Assembly: GCA_020055645.1 (NCBI GenBank)
Contig: CM034548.1
Location: 40,292,296 to 40,356,295, forward strand
Source: Tomocerus qinae
Taxonomy: Eukaryota > Arthropoda > Collembola > Entomobryomorpha > Tomoceridae
Reading direction: 5' to 3'
Length of the DNA: 64,000 bases
Part shown: positions 40,912-52,600 of the stretch, piece by piece
How the letters are laid out: every line of letters starts with the position of its first letter
Position numbering within the stretch: the stretch's first letter is position 1
The notes under the pieces: model-generated
What the model was told of the DNA's origin: nothing
Database searches by the model: none
Seen by the model: only the letters and a program-made list of their open reading frames with translations
Translations under genes and position numbers: made by a program

Positions 40912-43900
40912 CAACTTGTAATTGATTGGCACAATACAAGAAATAGTCAAATTAAATATTTAATTGTAATTAGTGACTCTATTTATGTCTAAATGTATGG
41001 AAAATCAACAGAGCAGGATGAGCATTTTAGAATTATTAGAGTACACTTAACTACGTATATTATATTATGCTTTCTTAATGAGTGTCACTGATACATATAA
41101 ATACATATGACTGACTTTGGAATGAATTGAATAGTCATTGGCATTGTTTTTGAGAGAATAAGTACAATTAAATACATACTGATGCTACATTACTACTAAT
41201 TGTAAACTTATATTATTATATATACAAATACATACTAAATATAAATACTTAGTAGGAGGAGAGAAATATACTGTCTGTCTTGTAGCAAATGACGTGGTAC
41301 GGGCATAATTGTATCAACAATCAATACAATTTACTCAGAAATAATTCTAAACCCTACTTGAATGAGCTGGATGTAAATCCAATATCACTTGGTCACTATA
41401 ACATATTTACAAAAAGGTACTTTAGTGGTACGACGATATAATATTCAACATAAAGTATATTCCACCCGTTGACAAATACTTTTGAGAATACTATTATTTA
41501 CCCTATCACCTGAAAGAAGAGGCCTCTAAGGATGAGTAGTTCGTTGACTAAATTCATCTTCATCGTTGATTTAACAGATGCATGTGCCTGATACGTAGTA
41601 TTGAATCTTTTGGGTCCGTACAGGTTACGGATATCCAACAATGGCTTATATATCCCTTATACTTGTTTGTACATGTAGTTTGTGTGAGGATTGATGCATT
41701 GAATTTACATCCAAGTGGAAACTCATTCATGTATCGCGTCATGTCATATAACTATTACTCATAATCTTCACCTTATTTGTCTGTATCCGTAAAGAAAACT
41801 ATTAAGTCTCTCTTCGCTTGCTAAATAAATGTGTGTAATTAAAATAGCAAGTGAATGCGTATATTTCCTTACCCTTTCTTGAATGGAGTAAAATATTGGA
41901 TTTCGCTCACCGTCAGAAGCATAGAGAATAGAAATTACAATGTACTACGTAAGTAGAGTAGACAGGCATTGCATTAAATTAAATTACATAGTCTAGAATG
42001 ATGAAAATGTGAATGGTGAAATGAAAGTATACATATAAGTATGTAGGAGACAAAATTGTTGAAAGTTTCATGTGGATGGCAAACTCTGTGTTCATTGTTC
42101 AAATTCAAATTACATAAATACATACAATATTACAACTATCATCTTCATTGCTAAAATGTGAACTACTACTACTAATCGCATTAAAAAGGACATGCAATTT
42201 AAGGTTAACATTAAACTACAACATACAATATGAATATTAATTAAATATAAAAGTGTACTGTGACACGAACTATGCGTACGTGCATCAATGTCACTACGAA
42301 ATTACGAATCACTGTGTTAAGCGCTGCATATGCGTTTCTGCTTAAATGTTCTCTGTCTTCTCGTGTCTCTTCTGATTTATGTTCTCTTCTCCGAAATAAT
42401 TCCGTGAAGATGTTCCCCTAGAGTAGATACATGCCACACGGTATGTATAAGTAGACATCACATCCCATGACGATCACACTACTACACAACAAAACTACAA
42501 GAAAGACCGTCTGTAGTAGACTTACCATTAGAAGAACTCTGTTGTTGTTGTAATTCGCTTGAGAATGTTAGGTACTCGTCATTTTATTGTTAAGTAAATA
42601 AATAACTACGTATATAGAGATGAGTAGGTATTTCCGTGAGGATAATGCCAAGTGATGTCATACAGTTAAAATAATTACATGCATTGCATAAATTATAATT
42701 GTTATCTACTATATATAGCCTGTTGTTCTAATACATCACAATCACAAGTAAGTATTTATGTAACATACTTAGTATTTAGTGCAAGTATTGTTGTTGTACC
42801 GTTTGATTTTCATTCTGGAATCCGGAGACTCGATAAGTATCTTTGTTAAGCGATTAGTAGACAGAAAAATATGTATTAAAAACTTACCTATAAACTGCAC
42901 TTACTGTACTATTACTACACGTTATCGTTAGCTCTGTATTATAATTTTTAATAATCATGAAGAATCAGCTTGTTAATTGCGCTTCCGCAACATCAAGATG
43001 GATGAACGAGCCAATTATGCTACAAGGACCAGTCCGTAATGATTTGATTCCAAGTTTTCTACTCCAATGATTGTATTGTGACTAAATATTACGTAATTCT
43101 TTATACCTTCTCTACCCACACAATCTACTTACTATGAATATACCAGACTAGTAGATAAGTGACTATTATTAGTGTGAGACATAGGTATTGTAGATGTTTT
43201 CCAAGTACCTTTACCTGTCTACCTAAATCATACTATACTGCTTTACCCATTAAAATTTTCTTTAGTTATATTGAGGATATTTTATGGTCTGTAAGTATAC
43301 GTTACACGAATCACATTCATATTTTTGGCAAAGCTGAAGATTCATTTACATATTTGCTATACGATGCCTGCCTTGTCTACCTAAGTATTATATTCCTAAA
43401 TCGAAATATTTGGGTAGAATATACATAATATTCTACGTAATACAAAGCGTATAGTAATTAGTTATTAGGTACCTATGCTTTCTGTCTTTATTATAATATA
43501 ATGTACTTATTGTTAGTATGTCTTTATTCTACACTATGTAGAACTTATATCAATTATTTAACATTCAAGGCTAGTTTACTGTTTGTGAAATAAAATGTGT
43601 TGTTGGAATAATATACTATAGAACATTTGCTAAATACTTTACATCTCAGACAGATTCCTTCTGTTTCTCTTCGCTCCGCTCTCCTTTCACAATTAGTCCC
43701 ATCTTCACAGAAGCTTATTGATCCAAGTCATGTCCTTTATCATTCGTGCTATTTTTTATTATACATATAGCATCCTAATCATAAATAAAATAATCATTTT
43801 ATTATACCTTAGATAAGTATCTAATTGTAAGTATATTATGCTTCATTAGCACTTTATCTCCTTCCTCAGCTCAGCTCAATAAAGTAGATCCAACTGTAAT

Positions 43901-45044
43901 AGAGCTTTCTTAATTATGCTAAGCAAAACTTTTGAACAATTCTCCCTTTGCCCAACAAGACCTTTAAAATCACCTCAAAATTAATCAAGTCAAGATAATT
44001 TCGGAATTATAGATAGTAGATGATGCCGCTCTTGTCGCGTTTCACTTTTATTAACTTAATAGTAGCAGTCTTTTGCAAAACGGTGATATTTAATAATTAT
44101 ACTACATATATAGTATGTAAGTACTACACTTATTACAGGTATCGTACTCTAAATACTGCATTACTACGTCAGAGTTGTTCAGGCACGCACATTCTAAATA
44201 TAATTACACAAAATTGTCCCATGGGAATTTGCAAGATTGTTTGTCACCGTACTACTATACTGTAATTGTGAGTTTAGCCGAAATATATACGTATATATAA
44301 TTATTATGAAAGATATTATGTGCATATAAGTAGAATAAAATAATTATGCTGCCATATTATTTATCATGTTAATTTATTTATTAGGAAAGTCATACATATC
44401 AAATCTCATGTTGCGGGAAATGATTGTTCTATCTAGAGGAGGCACAAATACAGCACAACTGCACAAAGTAATAAAATACGCGGAATTAAGCACTGCATTT
44501 CTGGGGTAGCGTTAGTACTATGAGGCAGAGTTAATTACCTGAAACTATCATAAAATTTAGCAGAATACAGAAGCTCCTTCCAAAACTTAATACCTACTCA
44601 TTTATAGTAATTAGTAGATTGAAAAAAAGTATACAGAAATGGCCCAACATCTTGTCATAAGTAATGAAGCTCTTTATTATTTCCTCCTCTAGCCTGCCCA
44701 TATAAGTTACAGAATAAGGAAAAGATTCCAACTACTGTGTTATATTCCAGGAAGCACAGAATTGGTAACAGACTTCCGAAAAACATTTTTTGGCAGCCCT
44801 CCTCCTCGTAAATGCAGGTCACGTAGATTAATTTTTCTACGTGCAAAAGAAGATATTATAGACACAATAGTTACAACTTTTAACGCACGTAGTCCTTTTA
44901 CGCCCATTGATATCGCAGTTTCCATGATATGCCCACTCAAAGTATTTATTACATAATATTGGCAATAACAAGGTATAAAAATGTACATATTCTCCGTAAG
45001 TGATAGATTCCCTATTTAGCTCAAATTGATTTAGTACCCTGGTT
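40912..45044. other. Non-coding, nothing recognised
   Basis: About 4 kb between Rap1 and the LINE, rich in TACATA and GTAGGTA-like motifs. Only short unrecognised open frames are present and there is no convincing exon. Confidence 0.5.
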
Positions 45045-45057
45045 AATTATGTATCTG
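45045..45057. repeat. LINE target-site duplication, left copy
   Basis: AATTATGTATCTG occurs here and again, identically, at 49648-49660 directly after the LINE tail. The pair marks the two boundaries of a single insertion. Confidence 0.93.
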
Positions 45058-45697
45058 TGATGAACTCTTCCTCTGTTCTTCCTCCGATAGTTTTTGACCG
45101 TTGAATGCTCCTTTCCACACGAATTGCTTTTGGTAAATCCTCGTTAATGTAGATGTTCCTTTTGTTCATCGATTTAAAGTTTTTTAGAAGATGCCGGTTT
45201 CTAAAAACTAGGTTTCGGTCGTAGCGAAGACTGAAGCGTACAGCAATAGGTCTTGTTTTCCCATTAAATGTGTGCGGTAGCCGATCAGCTGTGTCAATCT
45301 TTACATTAGAGATTTTTAGCCCCTATTCGATGATGTGCTGCACCTTTTGGAAACGCTGCTCCTCAGTTTCTGTGTTTGAGTCGTCGATCCCAATAAAAAT
45401 CAGATTACTTCTACGAAGTTCTTTTTCCAGGTAGTTGTTCGTCTGCTGTAGTTTCCTATTGTCGTCCTCCAATATTTCCACTTTTGATTTTAAGTTTTTA
45501 ACTTCCTCCGACAACGTAGACGTATTTTGTTCTATGACTTCCAACTGTTTTTGAATATTTTCTTGACCAAATAAGATTTTTTGTAGCATTCTGTCTGTTT
45601 TTGATTTCCGTTGGTCTTCGTCCATCTCGTCATCTGCTCCCTCTCTGGGTCTTTTCAGCTCTGTTTTCTTTGGTGAATGTCCCCCAAAAGTAAACAT
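45058..45697 (-). pseudogene. LINE ORF1 (RNA-binding, coiled coil), inverted and broken
   Basis: Starts MFTFGGHSPKK at 45697. It has an acidic/basic N-terminus, then a long heptad-rich coiled coil (about residues 35-95, including LEVIEQNTSTLSEEVKNLK). An RRM-like segment starting RRSNLIFIGIDD follows. An in-frame TAG at 45325-45323 interrupts it after about 124 residues. The same frame then resumes with typical ORF1 features: DRLPH, KTRPIAVRFS, KRNIYINEDLPKAIR. It runs to the element edge at 45058, and the next stop is supplied by flanking DNA. Coiled coil plus RRM-like core is characteristic of LINE ORF1 proteins, which coat the element RNA. The native C-terminus is missing here because the inversion breakpoint cuts it. 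Confidence 0.8.
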
Positions 45698-46129
45698 CCT
45701 ATATAAATTTTATTCTTATTGTAATCACCATACAGCGAGCAACAGTTGGTAGATCGGTCAATTCTTTCGATGTTAAAAAGGCGAAAATAAGATTAAACTT
45801 AGACTTATCTGTTGACAAGCCCGGCCAAGCCAGTCTATGTTATGCCCCAGGGCGGTACAAAATTTGCTCGGACCGGGTAGAGATGCGATGGCTGTTTAGC
45901 TTCGATTTTACTATGTTAAAGTGTCAGGCGATGTTTAATTTAAAATTGGAATGTAAAAGTATTGCCTACCAAATTGTCTAAACTCAGTTTTAATCAAAAT
46001 TAAATCAAAGTAAATTGCAGTAATACAAAAGTTTGACCGCTCGCGGTGAGCGCCAAGGATCTCCCGTCAGCTGGGAAGGAGGATGGACAACCGCAAGTGT
46101 TGACACCTAACAACGACAACTCAAAATAG
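45698..46129. other. LINE leader and inversion junction
   Basis: The left part (from 45698) is the inverted 5' leader of ORF1. The right part (about 46020-46129) is + strand LINE sequence just before ORF2. A frame shared with ORF2 is open from after TGA (46034) to TAG (46127), reading AVSAKDLPSAGKEDGQPQVL. This may be the end of ORF1 in a normal element. The exact junction cannot be placed by eye and probably lies near 46000-46035. Confidence 0.5.
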
Positions 46130-49100
46130 GATATAGGCAGGCCCATAACACAACAATCAGGTTTAAATATAAGTTTCTGGAATCTAGAAGGTATTAATAA
46201 TATTTATAATATATTTAAAAATGACGAATGTATTTTAAAAAACAGTGACATAATCTGTCTTGTAGAGACATGGGAAAGAAAACCCAACATTAAATTATAC
46301 GATAAGTATTTAGATGAAAAATACTATGCTATTCACTCTCCAGCAATTAAAAATAAACAGAAAGGCAGAGCGGAGGGAGGTCTGTGTATACTAGTAAATA
46401 GAGGATTGTTTGTACATACAGTATTGTCGATGAACGAATATTGGATAATTGCGATGGTGTCAGGTAAAGACAACACTTGTACCAAGTTTATTTTAGGGTT
46501 AGTCTATATTCAACCAGATAAAGAAAGAAACGGTATTTTGGACTTATTATTTGAGGAACTAGAGTTAATACAAAATCAAAACCAAAACTGTTGCATTTTG
46601 GTTGGAGGAGACTTTAACGCGAGGATGGGAAAACTTGGTGATATTAATGCAAACTTGGCTGGTGTTATTGATGGTAGAGAAGAGCGCATAGTCAAAGATA
46701 CAGTGCAGAGCGTAAGGGGTGGTAAATTAAGCTCTTTAATCTATGAAAATAATTTTATTATTTTAAATGGTAGGGTGAAACAAGACATCCCAGGCGATTA
46801 TACCTTTATAAATGGGAATGGGAAGAGTACAGTCGATTTACTGTGGACCAATGAAGCTATGTATAACCATGTCATCGAGCTAACCGTCGAGGAATCCTCG
46901 TACTCGTACCATAAGATACTTAACCTCTCTACAGACCTCTACCAAAGGGAACAAAGCAAAAATCCGTCTAAAACTACCAAAAGGAAACGTAAACTGAAAT
47001 GGAATCCAGAGAACGCCAAAAAATATAGAGAAATACTTTCCCAGTATACGCCAACGAATGTAACAGACATCAATACTACAAATAGAAGCCTTAGCAATGC
47101 AATAAAACCGCAGGGCGGGAAGCAGGCATGTCAACAAAACCAACAGCTGAAAACAAAACGGAATGGTTTGATGCCGAATGTAGCGAAAATGTTACCGAAA
47201 TGAGGCAAATATACAGAAAAGGTAAATCGCAGGGATGGACAGATGAACTCCACTCCACATATATAAAGAAAAAGAAAGCTTTGAAATGCCTGACTCGTAG
47301 AAAAAAGAAGGAACTCCAACAGACAAGAATAGTTAACCTGAGAAACTGCAGGAAAAAAGGAAATAAGTTCTGGAAAACAGTAAAATCCTTTAAAAAGACA
47401 AAAAACAGAACAGAAAGTATACCCATCTCGAACTGGGAGAACCACCTTCACGAAGACATGCCCCAAATGCAAAGACCAGATCTTGGGTATCTTACCCCTA
47501 GAAGTATCGAAGTACTAGATGGCCCGATTGTCATGGAAGAACTAACAGACGCGTTGTCTAAATTGAAACCTAATAAAGCACCAGGGCCCGACAACATATC
47601 CAACGAATTTCTCAAAAACCTCCCAATTAACGTTCTCCAAGAATACTGTGCCCTGTTTAATCAAGCTTTAAGAACAGAAAATATCCCGGAAGAGTGGGCC
47701 CATGCTGAGATATGCACAATTTTTAAAAAAGGGGACCCCACCAACACGAGAAACTACAGATTTATATCATTACTAGGTACGACATTAAAATGGTTCACAC
47801 AAGTCTTACAAGCAAGAATTCAAACCTTTATGGACGAAAAAAGAATAATTGGGGAATGCCAAGCCGGTTTTCGCAAACATCGCAGTTGCCTGGACCATAT
47901 ATTTACACTATCAGCCCTCATACAACTAAGATTGTCAAAAGGTCACAAACTTTACACAATATTTGTGGATGTGGAAAATGCATTTCCCTCGGCGGACCAC
48001 GAAATCTTATTTTCAACCATGTTTGAGGAAGGATTTAGTGACAAAACGATAAGATTAATGGCGGACATCTATGGGAAAGCCAGTGTATGTGTGAAAACTG
48101 CCCTGGGGAAGACAAAAAGTGTTAAAGTATCGCGAGGCCTTTTACAAGGCGAGATATGCAGTCCTACATTATTCTCTGTCTACATAAACAAATTAGAACA
48201 ATGGCTTGATGAATCAGGAGCTGCCAGAGTACAAATTGACCCAAAAAATGGAATTCATCTCCTTATGTTTGCCGATGACATGGTTTTAGTAGCTGGAACT
48301 CTTCCCGATCTCCAAAGAAAAGTCAACGCTCTCTCGGACTTCCTTAAAGCTAGAAATCTAAGACTGAATATAGGTAAAACAAAAGTAATAATTTTTAGGA
48401 AAAAGGGTGCCATTCCTAAGAACACAGTTATAACGTACGGATGTGAAAGAATCGAAATTGTACCAAGTTACAAATATCTCGGGGTGGTATTTTCTAGTTC
48501 AGGAGTTTTTCGAATAGCTGCAGACTCCAAAATAAGTGAGGCTAGGGTAGCCGTCAATACGGTTTGGGGGACCCTAACGGCATCCAAAATGGATAATTGG
48601 GAAGGTAGAATTAAACTCTTTGAAACTATCGTGGAATCTTGCCTTCTATATGGAAGTGCTATATGGGGTCTCAGATATCTAGAAGATATAGAAAAAGTCC
48701 AATCTTTATTTCTAAAAAGGCTACTAGGGCTGACCAAATCTGCAGCTAACTATATTACTAGAGTTGAGTGTGGTAGGGTTAAACTAGCTTACAACGTTTT
48801 CAAAAGAGTATACAACTACTGGCTAAATATACTGGAATTGCCAAATGATAGACTAACAAAGATTGCCTACAACGCTCTGGTCAAACAAGAAGGGAATATA
48901 AAGGACCACAGAATGAGCTGGGTGTCACAATTCAAAATATTACTAGAGAAAGCAAATTGTATTACCATTTGGAATAGGCAGGACGCAAAGCAAGCTAGGG
49001 AAAACGCAACCTTTGCTTTTGAGAGCTTTAAAAAAGCGTTAGTTAAGGAGGACCTATGTAGGGTTGAAAAGTCTTCTTTCAACCCTGTATATAAATTATA

Positions 49101-49467
49101 TAAACCCAAAAATGGGATTCCTTGGTACTTACGACAATACTGTAGTATAAATAAAATTAGAGCAATAGCGCAAATGAGAATAGGAGGGGGCAAAATATAC
49201 ATTAGTGGAAATGGGTATAAATTAGAATCTCCTGACAATTGCTCGCTGTGTAATGTACAAAAGAAAGAGGACGTATACCACTTCTTATTGGAGTGCCCGT
49301 TACTTAAACAGGTTAGATCCCATTGGTTAAGTAATTACATAGACATTAATCCCACACTTAATGATTTTGTAAAAGTGTTGAGAGTATTTGACAGAGACCA
49401 TCTAGATAATTTATATTACTACTGTGTAAACGCACTGAAACTTAGAGCTTTTTTACGTAATGAGTGA
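46130..49467 (+). pseudogene. LINE ORF2: endonuclease + reverse transcriptase, frameshifted
   Basis: The endonuclease part (46130 to about 46930) shows LNISFWNLEG, ETW and GGDFNARMG, matching the N, E and D-x-N active-site blocks of AP-type endonucleases. The expected SDH block reads SYH (46904-46912). The reverse transcriptase follows with NKAPGPD, LLQGE..SP and catalytic FADD (codons 48268-48279). The C-terminus has a cysteine/histidine cluster, CSLC...H...C (from 49240). The reading frame changes near 47104-47107, inside a run of four A. Before it the frame ends at 47203 and after it the next frame is open to 49467. One missing A explains both. No ATG precedes the endonuclease after the TAG at 46127. 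About 1110 codons in total, a normal ORF2 size. Confidence 0.9.
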
Positions 49468-49615
49468 AATTATCCTTCTAGTTCCGTTGACCTTTGTACC
49501 TTAGTTCAAATTGACTAATTATTATTTCTTGTAAATTAACTTTTCACTTTTGCTATTATGTACTTTGCTGAATTGTGTTATGGGCTGAAGCCTGAGGAAC
49601 ACTAAAGATAAATAA

Positions 49616-49616
<1 letters not shown>
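49468..49616 (+). other. LINE 3' untranslated region
   Basis: About 150 bases between the ORF2 stop and the tail, ending GGCTGAAGCCTGAGGAACAC then AAATAAAT. The end sequence is likely the part recognised by the reverse transcriptase to start copying. This is inference from LINE biology. Confidence 0.7.

Positions 49617-49648
<32 letters not shown>
49617..49648. repeat. (TTGA)8 LINE tail
   Basis: Eight perfect TTGA units at the 3' terminus of the LINE, immediately followed by the right target-site duplication. The last A is shared with the first base of the duplication. Short tandem tails in place of poly(A) occur in several LINE clades. Confidence 0.95.
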
Positions 49649-49650
<2 letters not shown>

Positions 49651-49660
49651 TATGTATCTG
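49648..49660. repeat. LINE target-site duplication, right copy
   Basis: AATTATGTATCTG, identical to 45045-45057. It defines the right boundary of the insertion. Confidence 0.93.
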
Positions 49661-52600
49661 AACAGGTACTACTTACTAGCAGATGCTCTAGCCGCAATAT
49701 CCCTGAGAATATTATAGTGTAAAAGGGAAACCTAGTTTTCCAAACCAAGAAGAGGACTAATATTATCATTGGAGTCTTTCGACCAACTTTTTATTTAGCC
49801 TACTACCTGCCTATCTATTGTATTTGAATTTTAGTAAGTGTGAGTAGTGTAAAAGAGTAGTAAATTCTTTGGAAGGAAAGAGAAAGTAAGAGAAAGTTTC
49901 TCAGCCTCTTTCACCAACTATAATTCACTTAAGAAGAAAGGAAAATCAAGGCAAGGGAGCATCTTGTTCTATTTTGTATGCACTCCATTCCGTTCTAATA
50001 ACTTCAGATATAACAGAAGCCGTCTACTGACGTAATATTATTATGGAGAGCTCCATTGTGAACTGGTTATAGCTAGAACCAAATCAAAATTCTGAGTGTC
50101 AGGCGCTGTATTTTCACGTTCCTAAATAGATATTCTTCATTCATAAATAATTCCATTCACCATCACAGGTAAAAATATATTCCAAGTATCTACAGATACT
50201 TACTTTCAATAGCTAGGCTCTGTTCTGTTGGCTCAATATAATTAATTCCAAACTGAATATCTAATATTGTACTAGTTACACTAGTAATTCCGCACAAAAT
50301 GTTAGAAAGAAAGGAGCAGACAAAAAGTTCTGACAATGACTACTGCATACATAATTTCCTGGTCTATTATGGCTATAAATGTGTGTAGTGTAATTGCGTG
50401 GGGAATATTTTCTTATTAAATATCTTGAGTCACTCCACTCCTGCACTAAATTCACCTGTGCTACTGTAGCCGCCAATTAGCAGCGGAACTCATGCTCAGG
50501 TGACAACGAGTCGGTCAACAAACTCTAACACTGAATTAAATATTCAACTTTTCATTGATTTTTCCCCTTCAAATTTCTAATACAAATCCAGTCGATAAGC
50601 TATCTTCACAAGGTACAAAAAGAACAAAATGAACAACTAGGGCAAAATAAGACAATGATTTCTTGTTAGTTTGTAGTTAAGTGGGGTACAAAGGAATGAA
50701 AGAGACAAACTTTTCGAAACATTCTTTTGTCATCTCTCTGGCACTATATTTAAACGTCCTAGCCAATATCCATCATTTCATCTGAAAGGCCTTTGTCCAT
50801 TTAATTAGTTTAGGATTTGTGCTCTGCAAGTTTACTATCTAAATTCATATCTTTGAAACTCATTCACGGGGTACTGTGATCACAGATATTCCAGCCAAAC
50901 AGCACACTTACTATGCTTACATTTGACGCTATTTAGTGCTTTTTCTACTCTATGCGCATTTTAAAAGCATTTCTCCAGAATAATACTCGTTTCATCCACT
51001 TTGTTGAAAGAACAAAGCCATATTTATTTGGAACATTTACTATTAAAGACTCTCTTTAATGGCTAATGACTTGTCTCTAAAGCAGTCTGTTTATTTTAAA
51101 CAATGCATAATTATTGACATCGTTGCATTATGCAAATTTGCATTGTTATTCCACTGTGAAATTTGTATACAAAATGTATTTATACTACTTATACGTACCA
51201 AATATGCAAACAATAAATTTGAATAGGAATTAGATACACAAATATACATCCTCCATTACTAGAATAGCTATTCTACACAATTAATGCTATTGTTTAGACC
51301 CATAATATATTCTCTTTACAATACCAGTTTAACAATGATATAGGATATTTCCATACATAATGAACATGTAGTCAAATTAACTGGCAATGCGAATTCATAC
51401 AATCTCAAAATAATGAACTACTTTACATATAGCAAGTTGTCGATAGTTAAATTCATGGCCCTGCTTAAAAGTATGATAACATAAATTTGTGCTAGTGCTA
51501 TGTAATGAGTGTCTCTAATATAATACTAACCTCCTCAGCTATTCATCTCTTTATACAATATCCGCTGACTTTACATTCCATTCTGTGCTTATTCTGCATA
51601 CTAAAGATTATGCAGAAAATGCTGAGACATTGTACTTTCTGTCCAGCTTCCTTCTACCCAATTAAAGCATTACAATTTTAAAATATTTACGCCAGATCTG
51701 ATAATGTGTCTCATCATCACTGATTTGTCCTCGATTCTCAATGAAAACGATGCCAATCCTTTGCAGGATTACTTACATCTATTCTACGTAATACAAGCAC
51801 ACCTCATTATTATTAATTCTGATGGTGAACCAGCTTTAAAACGTCATAAATACTGCTTAAAATAAATATGGGTATAGTAAATGCTAGTAAGGTTGTAGAC
51901 ACTTTTGCTTGCCTTCCATGTTGGTAACTATTATTGTTCAAATAATTCTTGCCTTTTATTGGGATTCGTGCGTATTATGTAGCCTAAACATTTTAACGAT
52001 TTTTTTACTTGTTTTAGCTTTTAGCATGTCGGCAAAAGTATTTACTAAAGTGCTAATTAGTTTTATATGTCTAAAACATTATTGAAATTAGGTTTAGTAC
52101 TTATCAACAAACAGTAGTACTACTATACCATGATTTAAGACGAGATAAAGTTTGTGGTACTAACATAGTTACACAAGCATTAATCGCTATGAGTAAAAAA
52201 CTAAACTTGTTAGACGTTGTACATTTAATGTCTGCACTGGGTCGTAATTTTATAATAACTGTTAATGTATGTTTACGATTTGACATTTTATTTGCCTTAG
52301 CTGTCTGTGCAGCATAGTTATACCACATTTACTAGAAATAGAGTAATTGGTAATTGTTGAATTGGCTATTGCTATCAGTGTTATGAATTGTACATGAAGG
52401 TTTCTGTATGGGCTAATTGAGATTGAGATAGCAGTGACTCTGTTGGGTTAAAAATAAACATATTAGGTAGTCTTATTACTTAAAAAATGTTTTATGTCAT
52501 TTTAAAAGTAACTACTATAGAGCTATGTACTTTATCCATGTTATGTATACTTACGCAATGATAATAAGATACGACAACGTAATTAAGTAATCTAAATGTT

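Larger units (their letters stand above)
45058..49647 (+). mobile_element. 5'-inverted non-LTR (LINE) retrotransposon, defective
   Basis: One insertion bracketed by a perfect 13-bp target-site duplication. The 3' part (about 46020-49647) reads on the + strand as an ORF1 end or leader, ORF2 (apurinic-type endonuclease, reverse transcriptase, CCHC-like C-terminus), a short 3'UTR and a (TTGA)n tail. The 5' part (45058 to about 46015) is inverted, so ORF1 and its leader read on the - strand. This is the known product of twin priming during target-primed reverse transcription. No RNase H domain is seen. The clade cannot be fixed without a phylogeny; endonuclease type, coiled-coil ORF1 and short-repeat tail fit the broad CR1/Jockey/I-like assemblage. 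Defects are an ORF1 stop, an ORF2 frameshift and an altered endonuclease SDH motif. Confidence 0.9.

Noticed and set aside
46880-49238. Several antisense open frames inside the LINE ORF2
   Set aside because: They are shadows of the reverse transcriptase coding frame, with no motifs of their own.
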